DNA from: an uncultured Prevotellaceae bacterium
GTDB lineage: Bacteria; Bacteroidota; Bacteroidia; Bacteroidales; Muribaculaceae
Direction of reading: 5' to 3'
DNA: 64,000 bases
Assembly (NCBI GenBank): GCA_900318205.1
Contig: ONJS01000010.1
Coordinates: 20,933-84,932 of the forward strand
The notes under the pieces were generated by a model. It was given only the letters and a program-made list of their open reading frames with translations. It did not search any database and was not told the DNA's origin. Both the position numbers and the translations under genes were made by a program. Of this stretch, positions 8,961 to 18,960 are shown in pieces. Position 1 is the first letter of the stretch, and every line of letters starts with the position of its first letter.

Positions 8961-8968
8961 TATTTTTG
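8961..8968 (+). promoter_or_regulatory. -7 box of the starch susC operon
   Basis: TATTTTTG followed by CC. No TTTG is found at the -33 distance, which would fit a promoter that needs an activator. The leader to the ATG at 9097 is about 120 nt and includes a small AGCC/GGCT hairpin near 9021-9034. Confidence 0.55.
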
Positions 8969-9096
8969 CCTTGTTTTAATTGCGGTAAAAGCCCCAATTA
9001 GGACCTCGCTGTGATTGGACAGCCTTGCTGGCTTTGCTTAACTTCAAGTATTAAATATTTGATTACCAATATAATATTAACTTTAAAAATTTTAAA

Positions 9097-12000
9097 ATGA
9101 AGCAGGTAAACATCAGAATTCCGTTTAGGATTCTTACCCTCGTGATGGGACTGTTCCTGTCACTGGGAGCCTATGCACAGATTACTGTGAATGGCGTTGT
9201 GAAGGATGCTACCGGCGAGCCTGTCATCGGCGCGAGTGTTCGTGTCGTCGGCACGCAGCAGGGTACAGTTACCGACTTTGACGGTCTCTTTACCCTCGAA
9301 GGCGTGCCCCAGGGCGCCAAGCTCCAGATTTCGTCGATTGGCTATGACGCCCAGGAGGTGACAGCAGCCAGTGACGTGGTAGTAACACTTGCCGAGAGCA
9401 GCCAGATGCTCCAGAATCTGGTGGTCATCGGTTATGGTGTCGTTAAGAAAAAAGACTTGACCGGTTCGGTCGCTTCTCTCAAGCCCGATGAGAAGAACCA
9501 CGGTCTGGTTGTTAACGCACAGGACATGATCCAGGGTAAGATTGCCGGTGTGAACGTGACCAGCGGTGACGGTGTGCCTGGCGGCGCTCCCACCATCCGC
9601 ATCCGCGGTGGTTCGTCACTGAACGCATCCAACGACCCCCTCATCGTGATTGATGGTCTGGCTCTGGACCGCCAGGGTGTCAAGGGTGTTGCTAACCCCT
9701 TGTCTATGGTCAATCCCGCCGACATCGAGAGCTTCACCGTCTTGAAAGACGCATCGGCCACCGCCATCTATGGTAGCCGTGGTTCTAACGGTGTCATCAT
9801 CATCACCACCAAGAAGGGTCGCAAGGGTCAGGCTCCGCGCGTGAGCTACAATGGTAGCGTCGGCTTCTCGACTGTTAAGAAGACGCTCGGTGTGCTCAAT
9901 GCCGACGAGTACCGCAACTTCATCTACAACTATTATGGTGAGGAAAGCGATGCCGCTAAGTTGCTTGGCAACGCCAACACCGACTGGCAGAAGGAGATAT
10001 ACCGCAATGCCATGACGACCGACCACAACGTGACCGTTTCGGGTGGCTTGGCCAATTTGCCTTATCGCGTGAGCGCTGGTTATACCTATCAGGATGGTGT
10101 CTTGAAGACCTCCAACTTCCAGCGTGCCACTGTCAGCGCAACATTGAACCCCTCGTTCCTGAACGACCATCTGAATTTCAACATCAATGGTAAATTCATG
10201 TATGCCAAGAACCGTTATGCTAATGGCTCGGCCATTGGCGAGGCTGTTCGCATGGATCCCACCCAGCCCATTATGGTGGCTGAAGGCTTTGATAAATTCG
10301 GTGGCTACTTCACTTGGACCGACAAGGGTGATCTGGGTGATCCCAATTTCCCGCTGGTTCCCAACCGTAACACGGCCAAGAACCCTGTCGCTCTGCTCAA
10401 CGAGAAGGACGACCGCGCCAACTCCTACGACTACATGGGTAATGTCGAGGTGGACTATCAGATCCATGGCTTTGAGGACCTGCGCTTGCACATGAACCTC
10501 AGCGGTGACTGGAGCAACGGTAAGCAGAACACCTACTACGCTCCCTGGGGTCCGACAAACTTCTACTATGGCAATGACGGCTTCACCAAGGAGAAAAAGT
10601 ACAACTTGACCTATTCAGCCTATGCTCAGTACTTCAAGGACTTCACCGAGACCCAGCACTTCGACATCATGGGCGGTTATGAGTGGAGCCACAATAAATA
10701 CTGGGGCAACTCTTATTACACTGGCTGGTATCCTGCCACTAACGAGACCACACTGGAAGATGGTACTCCCGCCGCAGGCAAGGCCTACAAGCCCAGCATT
10801 GGCGAGTGGAAGCAGGAGAACTACCTGGTATCGTTCTATGGCCGTGCCAACTATATCGGTTGGGACCGCTATCTGTTGACCTTCACTGTTCGTCGCGACG
10901 GTTCGAGCCGCTTCAAACAGCACTGGGCAACATTCCCCTCGGTAGCATTAGGTTGGAAGATCAGCGAGGAATCCTTCTTGAAGGACCTCGGCTGGATGGA
11001 TGAACTCAAGCTCCGTCTGGGTTGGGGTAAGACCGGTCAGCAGGATGGTATCGGTAACTACAACTACTTTGCTAGTTATAATGTGAACACCAACAACACC
11101 GACGGTCGTTATCCTCTCGTGGGCCTGAACGACGAAGGTCTTCTCTATCGTCCCGATGCTTTCAACTTGGATTTGAAGTGGGAGACCACTACGACCTACA
11201 ATGCCGGTCTTGATTTCATGTTCTTCCATAACCGCTTGAGCGGTAGCTTTGATTACTATTACCGCAAGACCACTGACCTGATCAATACCGCTACTGTATC
11301 GGCAGGTTCTAACTTCCGCAACCAGGTGCCCCAGAATATCGGTTCACTGGAGAACCGCGGTTTTGAGGCTTCGATTACCGTTCGTCCCATCTCGACCGAG
11401 GACTGGCAGTGGGAGCTCACCGGTAACTTTACCTATAACAAGAACAAGATCACTGAGTTGACAGGTGAGTCAGCACTCGTTAGAACGGGTGGCATCTCGG
11501 CAGGTACCGGTAACACCGTACAGGCCCATGCTGTTGGTCACCCTGCAAGCTCGTTCTATGTCTATCAGCAGGTCTATGGCGAGGACGGCCGACCCTTGGA
11601 GGGCGTCTTTGTTGACCGCAACTCCGATGGTCAGATTTCGGAGGACGACCTCTATTTCTACAAGAGCCCGGCAGCTCCCTACACCGCTGGCTTGAGCTCA
11701 CGTCTCCAGTACAGGAATTGGGACCTCGGTTTCAACCTGCGTGCCAACTTCGACAACTATGTTTACTGGGATAGAGGCGCTGGTTATTCTAACGTCGCAA
11801 AGCGTTATGACAGCTCATTCGGCTATCTCCAGAACGTGATTCCCCAGGCTGTTGCTAACGGTTGGACGACCTATGACAAGGTGGTCAGCGACTACTTCGT
11901 GCGCAACGCTTCGTTCCTCAAGTGTGACAACATCACGCTGGGTTACAGCTTCGCCAACCTCCTGCACAGGGGTAACTGGCAGGGTATGAATGGCCGCGTT

Positions 12001-12132
12001 TATGTAAGTGCTACCAACGTGTTCACCATCACCAAGTATGATGGCCTTGATCCTGAGGTCTTCGGTGGTATTGACGGTGGCATTTATCCCCGTCCCTTCA
12101 CAGTTCAGCTCGGTCTGAACATGAATTTCTGA
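9097..12132 (+). CDS. susC: SusC family TonB-dependent maltooligosaccharide transporter
   Basis: Outer-membrane import channel of the starch locus. The 1011 residues are near the size of Bacteroides thetaiotaomicron SusC. A signal peptide (about 1-27, ending AYAQ) is followed by a carboxypeptidase-regulatory-like domain (ITVNGVVKDATGEPVIGASV), a short TonB-box-like NLVVIGYG segment, a plug with TIRIRGGSSLNASNDPLIVIDG, and a beta-barrel ending in FTVQLGLNMNF. SusD, two SusE/F-like lipoproteins and an amylase follow on the same strand. A LacI-type operator lies upstream. Starch specificity is inferred from the neighbours, not from the channel itself. Confidence 0.93.
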   Translation: MKQVNIRIPFRILTLVMGLFLSLGAYAQITVNGVVKDATGEPVIGASVRVVGTQQGTVTDFDGLFTLEGVPQGAKLQISSIGYDAQEVTAASDVVVTLAESSQMLQNLVVIGYGVVKKKDLTGSVASLKPDEKNHGLVVNAQDMIQGKIAGVNVTSGDGVPGGAPTIRIRGGSSLNASNDPLIVIDGLALDRQGVKGVANPLSMVNPADIESFTVLKDASATAIYGSRGSNGVIIITTKKGRKGQAPRVSYNGSVGFSTVKKTLGVLNADEYRNFIYNYYGEESDAAKLLGNANTDWQKEIYRNAMTTDHNVTVSGGLANLPYRVSAGYTYQDGVLKTSNFQRATVSATLNPSFLNDHLNFNINGKFMYAKNRYANGSAIGEAVRMDPTQPIMVAEGFDKFGGYFTWTDKGDLGDPNFPLVPNRNTAKNPVALLNEKDDRANSYDYMGNVEVDYQIHGFEDLRLHMNLSGDWSNGKQNTYYAPWGPTNFYYGNDGFTKEKKYNLTYSAYAQYFKDFTETQHFDIMGGYEWSHNKYWGNSYYTGWYPATNETTLEDGTPAAGKAYKPSIGEWKQENYLVSFYGRANYIGWDRYLLTFTVRRDGSSRFKQHWATFPSVALGWKISEESFLKDLGWMDELKLRLGWGKTGQQDGIGNYNYFASYNVNTNNTDGRYPLVGLNDEGLLYRPDAFNLDLKWETTTTYNAGLDFMFFHNRLSGSFDYYYRKTTDLINTATVSAGSNFRNQVPQNIGSLENRGFEASITVRPISTEDWQWELTGNFTYNKNKITELTGESALVRTGGISAGTGNTVQAHAVGHPASSFYVYQQVYGEDGRPLEGVFVDRNSDGQISEDDLYFYKSPAAPYTAGLSSRLQYRNWDLGFNLRANFDNYVYWDRGAGYSNVAKRYDSSFGYLQNVIPQAVANGWTTYDKVVSDYFVRNASFLKCDNITLGYSFANLLHRGNWQGMNGRVYVSATNVFTITKYDGLDPEVFGGIDGGIYPRPFTVQLGLNMNF

Positions 12133-12167
12133 TAACTAATGACAATAGAACTTCAATATTCTTAGAT

Positions 12168-13874
12168 ATGATGAACTTAAGTTTTTTCAAAAAGATAATG
12201 CTTGGCGCAACCTGCCTGCTCGCTACAGGATTGAGTTCTTGTGTCAATGACCTGGATGTTACTCCGATCGACCCGAGTACTACTATGGAGGCCGACGAGG
12301 TTGCTCTGTTCACCAAGTGCTATGCCACTATGGCCCTTGCTGGTAACACTGGCGCCAACGGCGATTGCGACATCGACCGTCTGGATGGCGGTACCACAGG
12401 TTTCGTTCGCCAGCTCTGGAATGCCAATGAGTTGACCACCGACGAGGCCATCTGTGCTTGGGGTGACCCTGGTATTCCCGGTTTTAACTATAACCAGTGG
12501 GATGCATCCCATCCCATGCTGGAGGGTTTCTATAACCGCCTCTACTCGAGTATTTCCTATTGCAACCACTATCTCGAGTTGTTCTCTGGCGTTGACAAGA
12601 CGCGTGAGGCCGAGGTGCGCTTCCTGCGCTGCCTGTACTACTATCACTTGATGGATTGCTACGGCAATGTGCCTTTTGCCACCACAATTCTCATGACCTC
12701 GCTCCCCGAGCAGATTCAGCGTGCTGACCTGTTCAAGTGGATTGAGGAGGAATTGCTGGCCGTGAAGGATGATATGATGACTCCCGCAGCTCGTAAGAGC
12801 ACTGACAATGGTTATGGCCGCGCCGACCAGGATGCTGCCAATCTGTTGCTGGCCCGTATGTACTTGAACGCTGAGGTTTATACCGGCACTGCCCGTTGGT
12901 CCGACGCGCTGAAGTATGCCAAGATGGTCATCGATGGTCCCCACAAGCTTTGGACTAACGGCACCGACCAGTGGAGCGCTTACCAGATGCTCTTTATGGG
13001 TGACAACGGTGAGAATGGTGCTTCTCAGGAAGCTATCCTTCCCTTGTTGCAAGATGGCTTGAAGACCACCAGTTGGGGTACTACCCTGTTCCTGATGGCT
13101 TCGACCTGGAAGAGCGACATGGATGAGAGTCTCTATGACCTTGGTAACGGTGACGAGGGCTGGTTGCCCACTGGTACCGTGGATAACGATCCCGACGATG
13201 GCATTGACACCGTTCTGATTCGCAGCTATGCTTATGGCACCACCGAGTTCTGGGCTGGTAACCGTGCACGTTTCCAACTGCTTCAGAAATTCTTCCCTGG
13301 TGGTACTGTGCCCAGCGTGAATATCCAGAATATGGTTGAGGCTGCTGGCGATGACCGTGCCTTGTTCTACGGCAAGGGCCGCACCGCTAATGTGGACAAT
13401 CCCAGTGAATATACCTCGGGTTATGCTGTTGGTAAGTACCGCAACACCTACTCGACGGGTGCAAATTCACACAGTACACAATTTGTTGACGCTGACTACT
13501 TCCTGATGCGTTCGGCCGAGGCTTACCTCATCGCTGCCGAGGCTGATGCCCGCCTGAATGGTGGTCAGACGACTCCCGAGGGTGCCGGTTACATCAATGC
13601 ACTGCGCAACCGTGCCAACACTTGGACTGTAAGCCAGTACTCTCTGGATCAGATTCTTGACGAGCGTTCACGCGAGTTGTATTACGAGGGCTTCCGCCGC
13701 ACCGACCTTATCCGTTATGGATACTTTGGTGGTGACAGGAGCGGTGCTTATCTGTGGGAGTGGAAAGGCGGTGCCCAGAATGGTGCCCCGATTCCCGCAT
13801 TCCGCAACCTGTTTGCTATTCCTGCCGAGGACGTGAATGCCAATCCCAAGCTCGTTCAGAACCCAGGTTATTAA
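12168..13874 (+). CDS. susD: SusD family starch-binding outer-membrane lipoprotein
   Basis: Partner lipoprotein of the SusC channel 35 bp upstream. The 568-residue protein has a lipobox LSSC (Cys25) followed by VNDLDVTP. Typical SusD features are the N-terminal EEVALFTKCYATMALAG helix, AEVRFLRCLYYYHLMDCYGNVPF in the TPR region, and the C-terminal RSAEAYLIAAEADARLNG and ILDERSRELYYEGFRRTDLIRYGYF. It would bind starch at the cell surface and hand chains to SusC. Being next to two SusE/F-like proteins and an amylase makes starch the likely ligand. Confidence 0.93.
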   Translation: MMNLSFFKKIMLGATCLLATGLSSCVNDLDVTPIDPSTTMEADEVALFTKCYATMALAGNTGANGDCDIDRLDGGTTGFVRQLWNANELTTDEAICAWGDPGIPGFNYNQWDASHPMLEGFYNRLYSSISYCNHYLELFSGVDKTREAEVRFLRCLYYYHLMDCYGNVPFATTILMTSLPEQIQRADLFKWIEEELLAVKDDMMTPAARKSTDNGYGRADQDAANLLLARMYLNAEVYTGTARWSDALKYAKMVIDGPHKLWTNGTDQWSAYQMLFMGDNGENGASQEAILPLLQDGLKTTSWGTTLFLMASTWKSDMDESLYDLGNGDEGWLPTGTVDNDPDDGIDTVLIRSYAYGTTEFWAGNRARFQLLQKFFPGGTVPSVNIQNMVEAAGDDRALFYGKGRTANVDNPSEYTSGYAVGKYRNTYSTGANSHSTQFVDADYFLMRSAEAYLIAAEADARLNGGQTTPEGAGYINALRNRANTWTVSQYSLDQILDERSRELYYEGFRRTDLIRYGYFGGDRSGAYLWEWKGGAQNGAPIPAFRNLFAIPAEDVNANPKLVQNPGY

Positions 13875-13899
13875 TCCACTCACTTAAGAATACAGTAAT

Positions 13900-15120
13900 A
13901 TGAAAAAGATATTTTTCTATGCAATGATGTTGGTGGCCTGCACTATGGCATTCACATCGTGCAGTGACGATAATGACTCTAACCCGACGCTCATTCAGCC
14001 CACTGAGTTCAAACTCAATGAGCTCACCCTTGATGCTAATGCACTGATTGACCTCGAGGAGAGCAAGACCATCCCCATGTCATGGTCACAGCCCGTGTAC
14101 ACCACCTTTAATGCTCCTGTAATTGCCACCTATTCTATCCAGGTTTCTAAGAATGGCAACTACACTAACGAGTACGATGCTAGTCAGGAGGACAATTCAG
14201 CTGCCGACTTTGTGACGCTGGACGAGACCTTCACCACTTGCAAGGTTAACGTGTCAACCGAGAGCATTGACAAAGCCCTGGTTCGTCTGTATGGATGGAC
14301 CGAGGATTCTATCATCCCCAACGAGGTTCCCGTCTTTATCCGTGTGAAGTCTGCCGTTCAGGACGCTTCGTTCAACGAGTATGGCACGGTTTATTCCAAC
14401 GTGATCAAGATGAGGGCTGTTCCCTATTACATCGAGTTGGCTGATGCTCCCATCGAGTTGTGGTACCTCACTGGTAACTGCATTGCCGATGGTTCGTGGA
14501 CCAATAGCGAAGATGCTATCGGTACAAAGATGACTCCGATGTATCCTATCCCCGGCATGGAGTATGATAAGATTACTGGCCAGGGTGTCATTGAGTATGC
14601 TGGCTACTTCCCCGAGGGTGCCCAGTTCAAGATTATTGCTAAAGCCGGATTGAGCAACTGGAATTACGGCATGTGTGGCGGTGATGAGAATGGTGGTCAG
14701 GTTTACCGTGATGGCGGTGACGATCCCGGTAATATCTCCATCACCGAGGCAGGATGGTACAGAATTGAGATCAATACTAAGACTCACGAGATGTCTTGGG
14801 ATAAACTCGGGGAATGTCCTGTCTTTACTCAGATCTCAATGCCTGGCGGATACCAAGGATGGGATACCAGCAAGAATCTCATGAATGCAGTGACTACTGT
14901 TACCGAGAACCATGACTGGTATGTTGGCAAGATGGAGATTACCGAGGACACTGAACTCAAGTTTGCTGCCGACAACGCTTGGGCTATAAACTGGGGTAAA
15001 GATGTATTCCCCTATGGTAAGGGTGAACAAGATGGCAAAAACATTCCCGTTACTGCTGGTACTTATAATGTGTTCTTCAACGACATTTTGGGCACTTATA
15101 ACTTTATCCTTATTAAGTAA
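13900..15120 (+). CDS. SusE-like starch-binding surface lipoprotein
   Basis: A 406-residue lipoprotein with lipobox FTSC followed by SDDND, a strongly acidic stretch like the Bacteroidota surface-lipoprotein export signal. The N-terminal third (about 30-175) is an Ig-like SusE domain (ELTLDANALIDLEESKTIPMSWSQPVY). Two starch-binding-like modules follow: one starting at PIELWYLTGNCIADGSW (about 185-305) and one at QISMPGGYQGWD (about 310-406), the latter ending GTYNVFFNDILGTYNF. It has no catalytic domain. Its role would be to hold starch at the surface beside SusD. It lies 25 bp after susD. Confidence 0.85.
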   Translation: MKKIFFYAMMLVACTMAFTSCSDDNDSNPTLIQPTEFKLNELTLDANALIDLEESKTIPMSWSQPVYTTFNAPVIATYSIQVSKNGNYTNEYDASQEDNSAADFVTLDETFTTCKVNVSTESIDKALVRLYGWTEDSIIPNEVPVFIRVKSAVQDASFNEYGTVYSNVIKMRAVPYYIELADAPIELWYLTGNCIADGSWTNSEDAIGTKMTPMYPIPGMEYDKITGQGVIEYAGYFPEGAQFKIIAKAGLSNWNYGMCGGDENGGQVYRDGGDDPGNISITEAGWYRIEINTKTHEMSWDKLGECPVFTQISMPGGYQGWDTSKNLMNAVTTVTENHDWYVGKMEITEDTELKFAADNAWAINWGKDVFPYGKGEQDGKNIPVTAGTYNVFFNDILGTYNFILIK

Positions 15121-15132
15121 TTAATAACAGTT

Positions 15133-15175
15133 CTGACGGATGGGCCGTGGCCCGTGCGACGGCCCACCCAGTCAG
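15133..15175 (+). promoter_or_regulatory. Intergenic hairpin between the SusE- and SusF-like genes
   Basis: Nested stem with CTGAC/GTCAG outside and TGGGCCGT/ACGGCCCA inside, without a T-run. It could stabilise the upstream mRNA end or tune expression between the two lipoprotein genes. Confidence 0.5.
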
Positions 15176-15199
15176 ATATAATATCGATACATAGTTATT

Positions 15200-16666
15200 A
15201 TGAAGAAGTTTTTATATATTGCTGCAATGACCTTGTTGCTGGCAAGTTGTACCGAGGATTTCAAGGACTGGGCAACCCCCCAGAGCAATCCCCAGGGAGA
15301 AATGGTGGCCTTCGGTAACGGTTCGGTTGCCGCTGTGGACGTCATCGATCTGGCTGAGATTCCCGAGGGTAACGATGTGGTCAAGGTGTGCAACATTACT
15401 GCTCCCACATCCAATGATACGACCTACAAACCCGAGTATATCATCTATCTGAATGATAACCCCTTCGTTCTGAATATGGATGGTACCATGAGCGTGAAGG
15501 ATCTGTCTGACTTTGTGGTATCGCTCTTCGGTCAGGCTCCCGAGGTGCGTGAGCTCACCGCTCGCGTCAAGAGCACCATGACCAACGGCGCGACCGCCAC
15601 CAGCATCATGAGTGGTGAGTTCCCCGTGAAGGTTATTCCCGCTACCCCCATGGTTTCGAGTGCTTATTATTACATCGGTACCAGCAACGGTTGGACCGCA
15701 TGTGATCCCACTTATCAGCTGGATAACGGCGGTGGTGATGTTTATTCTAACCCCGTATTCACCGTTGTAGTTCCCGCTACCGGTGAGGACAACTGGTTCA
15801 AGATCTATTCTCAGGAGACCATGGACCTCGGTGTGGACAATTTCTGGAGCGGTGACTTCATCGGCTTCGCCGTGAACGGTGAGAACGAGATGAGCGGTAG
15901 CTTCGTGGAGGGCGCTAACGACGAGATCGCATTCGCCTTCAAGATTCCCGCCGACATCCGTGCCGACAAGTATCGTCTGACCTTCGACATGCTGAACCGC
16001 ACCTTCGAGTTCGAGCCCATCATTGAGCTGGGTACTCCCGACCTGTGGTACCTCGTGGGCAGCTGCATCGGTAACGGCTCGTGGGGCAATGCTCCCGATG
16101 CCCTTGGCACTGCACTGATTCCCCTGTATCCCGCTATCGATAACTACGCAATCCTGAGCTATGTGGGCTACTTCCCCGCTGGCCAGGGCTTCAAGCTCAT
16201 CCACACGCCCGGCAACTGGGACGAGCAGTGGGGTATGACCGACGGCGTTCTCGTGAAGAATGACGGTGGCAGCGGTAACATTGAGGTGGCCGAGGATGGC
16301 TACTATCAGATTACCTATGACATGGATTTCGATGCTCTGACCATCACCAAGTACACCGGTCCTGTGGGCGTTTACGGCGCTATGGGTATGCCTGGCGACT
16401 ATCAGGATTGGAATCCTGCCGGCACGCTGATGAATCCCATGAGCTCTGTCGTTGAGAACCACGACTGGGTGAAGAAGGATGTGACTTATGGTGCTGACAC
16501 CGACCTCAAGTTTGCTGCCGACGGTAGTTGGGCTGCTAACTGGGGTGCTGCTGGCTTCCCCGTGGGCGTTGGTACCCAGGGCGGTGCTAACATCCATGTT
16601 GTAGCCGGTACCTATGATGTCATCTTCAACGACATCATGGGCAACTACTACTTCATCGCCAAGTAA
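15200..16666 (+). CDS. SusE/SusF-like multi-module starch-binding surface lipoprotein
   Basis: A 488-residue paralogue of the preceding protein with one more binding module. The lipobox is LLASC (Cys17) followed by TEDFKDW. An Ig-like N-terminal domain (about 20-145) leads into three tandem starch-binding-like modules: about 150-275 (YYIGTSNGWTACDP), about 280-385 (DLWYLVGSCIGNGSWGNAPDAL) and about 390-488 (GAMGMPGDYQDWNPAGTLMN). The last two closely resemble modules of the upstream protein, so the pair arose by duplication. It is noncatalytic and retains starch on the cell surface. A GC-rich hairpin follows the gene. Confidence 0.85.
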   Translation: MKKFLYIAAMTLLLASCTEDFKDWATPQSNPQGEMVAFGNGSVAAVDVIDLAEIPEGNDVVKVCNITAPTSNDTTYKPEYIIYLNDNPFVLNMDGTMSVKDLSDFVVSLFGQAPEVRELTARVKSTMTNGATATSIMSGEFPVKVIPATPMVSSAYYYIGTSNGWTACDPTYQLDNGGGDVYSNPVFTVVVPATGEDNWFKIYSQETMDLGVDNFWSGDFIGFAVNGENEMSGSFVEGANDEIAFAFKIPADIRADKYRLTFDMLNRTFEFEPIIELGTPDLWYLVGSCIGNGSWGNAPDALGTALIPLYPAIDNYAILSYVGYFPAGQGFKLIHTPGNWDEQWGMTDGVLVKNDGGSGNIEVAEDGYYQITYDMDFDALTITKYTGPVGVYGAMGMPGDYQDWNPAGTLMNPMSSVVENHDWVKKDVTYGADTDLKFAADGSWAANWGAAGFPVGVGTQGGANIHVVAGTYDVIFNDIMGNYYFIAK

Positions 16667-16691
16667 TCACGAGCGATTAACTTGATTATCC

Positions 16692-16725
16692 CAGCGGGGG
16701 CGTGCCGTCAGGCGCGGCCCCGCTG
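16692..16725 (+). terminator. Terminator-like hairpin after the susCDEF-like operon
   Basis: CAGCGGGG (16692-16699) pairs with CCCCGCTG (16718-16725), with further GTGCC/GGCGC pairing inside. The T-rich tail TCGTTTA is weak. It separates the binding-protein operon from the amylase promoter. Confidence 0.55.
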
Positions 16726-16750
16726 TCGTTTATAGTCACTTTCACACCTC

Positions 16751-16764
16751 TGCAAACGATTGCA
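16751..16764. promoter_or_regulatory. LacI-type operator 2 (amylase gene)
   Basis: TGCAAACGATTGCA, an exact match to the palindromic consensus. It ends 56 bp before the -7 box of the amylase promoter. Confidence 0.75.
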
Positions 16765-16798
16765 CGGTGAATATGTGTTGAGTTTTTTTGATCAGATG

Positions 16799-16828
16799 TT
16801 TGGAATTGCCGATATTTTGGTATATTTG
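16799..16828 (+). promoter_or_regulatory. Promoter of the alpha-amylase gene
   Basis: TTTG at 16799-16802 and TATATTTG at 16821-16828 with 18-bp spacing match the Bacteroidota -33/-7 pair. The ATG is at 16877. Confidence 0.6.
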
Positions 16829-16876
16829 TGGGGATTATAGCGAACAATAATAACTGAACAAAAATATATTAAGACT

Positions 16877-18943
16877 ATGAAAAAGATTTTTACTACAGCA
16901 CTTGTATTGATGTTGCCATTACTGATGATGGCACAGGGCTGGCCGTCAAAGTATAGCGGCGTGATGTTACAGGGTTTCTATTGGAATTCCTTTAACGACT
17001 CCCGATGGCCCAAACTCGAGGCTCAGGCCGATGAGTTCGCTGAGTTCTTTAAGCTCGTGTGGATTCCCCAGAGCGCCAAGTGTAGCAATGGTCAGTCGAT
17101 GGGCTATGATGACCTGTACTGGCTCACCAATTATACCAGCGCCTTTGGTAATGAGTCACAACTGCGCTCGATGATCAAGACCTTCAAGAACAAGGGCATC
17201 GGTACCATTGCCGACGTGGTGATCAACCACCGCGCCACCATCAACGACTGGGTGACCTTCCCCGTCGAGGTGTATAATGGTGTGACCTACAAGATGCTCC
17301 CGTCCGACATTTGCAAGAATGACGATGGCGGTGCCACTCAAAACTGGGCAAGCCAGAACGGCATTTCCTTGAGTAATAATAACGATACCGGTGAGGACTG
17401 GGGCGGCATGCGTGACCTGGATCACCGCAGCACCAATGTGCAGGAGATCGTAAAGGCTTACGTCAAGATGCTGCTCGATGACCTGGGCTATGCTGGCTTC
17501 CGCTATGACATGGTCAAGGGCTACGGTGCGACCTATACGGGCATGTACAATTCCTATGCTGCTCCCGAGTTCTCGGTGGGCGAGTACTGGGATGGCAATC
17601 AGGGTGCTGTCAAGAACTGGATCGACGGCACTAAGGTGAATGGCATCGTTCAGAGTGCGGCATTTGACTTCCCCTTCCGCTACGTCATTCGCGACGCGGT
17701 CAATAATAACCGCTGGACCAATCTGGGTACCTCTAGCAACAAGGGACTCTGCCAGGAGAACAATTACCGCCGCTATGCGGTTACCTTCATTGAGAACCAC
17801 GATACCGAGTACCGCAGTGCCAATGAGCAGCAGGATCCCATCCGCAACAACATCGAGGCCGGTAATGCCTACATGCTCGCCATGCCGGGCACTCCCTGCG
17901 TCTTCCTCAAGCACTGGATTGCTTACAAGGAGAGCATCAAGCAGATGATTTATGTGCGTCAGTTGGCTGGTGTGACCAACACAAGCAATACCTATAATGT
18001 GGACATGAATGCTGGCTCGAACTACTATGTTCAGCGCACGATTGGTGATCGTGGCGTGATCCTGGCAGCCATGGGTAGCACTTCCTATCAGATTCCTCAA
18101 AACTATGTTGAAGTGGCTAGCGGAACGAACTACCGCCTGGCGTTGAGCCGCACTACCGAGACTGCATGGGTGAGCAAACCCAGCGGTGAATATGAGGGCA
18201 CCATCGACGTGAAGTTCACAGCGGTGAGCCAGACAGGCGATGCCAAGCTCGTCTATACCATTGACGGCAGTGATCCCACCGCCAGCAACGGCACCCAGGT
18301 CGCCGATGGCACTACCATCAGCCTCGACAAGACCACGACCTTGAAGGTGGGTCTGTTGATTGGCAACGCAGTGAGCGGCGTGATTGTGCGCAACTACACC
18401 ATCGACAACTCGGAGTTTGAGCCCTATGAGATTACCGTTTTCCTCAAGGATCCTACCGTTGCGCCCAACAACTGGAGCGTGGTCAACTACTACACTTGGG
18501 ACAGCTCTAACCAGCAGTTCAACGGCAACTGGCCCGGTCAGACCATCACTGCTACCAAAATGGTCAACGGTGTCAAGTTCTACTATCACAACTATACGAT
18601 CAAGAACAAGGACTACTATGTGAACTTCGTGTTCAACCAGGGCGGTGCCACTGCCAGCAGTCACCAGACCGAGGACGTGACCGATATCAACAAGACTTCC
18701 TTCTTTGAAGTCACCACTCAGACTAACAAGTATCAGGTGCGTGACATCACCGATCAGTTCTTGCCTTATCTGGACGGTAACAAGTATGATGTGAACAATG
18801 ACGGTGAGGTGAACATTGCCGACATCAATACGATTCTTGATTTCATCCTCGCCAATTCAAGCAGTGCAACGGCTGATGTGAATGGCGACGGTGAGGTGAA
18901 CATCGCTGATGTAAACGATGAGATTGACTATATCTTGAAGTAA
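16877..18943 (+). CDS. Secreted GH13 alpha-amylase with starch-binding module and C-terminal dockerin-like repeat
   Basis: A 688-residue enzyme that cuts internal alpha-1,4 bonds of starch. The signal peptide ends near residue 20. The GH13 barrel (about 22-400) has all four regions: DVVINH (113-118), GFRYDMVKG with nucleophile Asp211, GEYW with acid/base Glu236, and FIENHD with Asp309. A chitobiase-C-like Ig domain (about 435-510) and a starch-binding-like module (about 515-620) follow. Residues 635-688 hold two dockerin-like calcium loops (DVNNDGEVNIADIN, DVNGDGEVNIADVN). There is no lipobox, so it is released or anchored another way. It has its own promoter and LacI-type operator, and a GH53 gene follows after 17 bp. 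Confidence 0.93.
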   Translation: MKKIFTTALVLMLPLLMMAQGWPSKYSGVMLQGFYWNSFNDSRWPKLEAQADEFAEFFKLVWIPQSAKCSNGQSMGYDDLYWLTNYTSAFGNESQLRSMIKTFKNKGIGTIADVVINHRATINDWVTFPVEVYNGVTYKMLPSDICKNDDGGATQNWASQNGISLSNNNDTGEDWGGMRDLDHRSTNVQEIVKAYVKMLLDDLGYAGFRYDMVKGYGATYTGMYNSYAAPEFSVGEYWDGNQGAVKNWIDGTKVNGIVQSAAFDFPFRYVIRDAVNNNRWTNLGTSSNKGLCQENNYRRYAVTFIENHDTEYRSANEQQDPIRNNIEAGNAYMLAMPGTPCVFLKHWIAYKESIKQMIYVRQLAGVTNTSNTYNVDMNAGSNYYVQRTIGDRGVILAAMGSTSYQIPQNYVEVASGTNYRLALSRTTETAWVSKPSGEYEGTIDVKFTAVSQTGDAKLVYTIDGSDPTASNGTQVADGTTISLDKTTTLKVGLLIGNAVSGVIVRNYTIDNSEFEPYEITVFLKDPTVAPNNWSVVNYYTWDSSNQQFNGNWPGQTITATKMVNGVKFYYHNYTIKNKDYYVNFVFNQGGATASSHQTEDVTDINKTSFFEVTTQTNKYQVRDITDQFLPYLDGNKYDVNNDGEVNIADINTILDFILANSSSATADVNGDGEVNIADVNDEIDYILK

Positions 18944-18960
18944 AGATTTCATAATCAGAT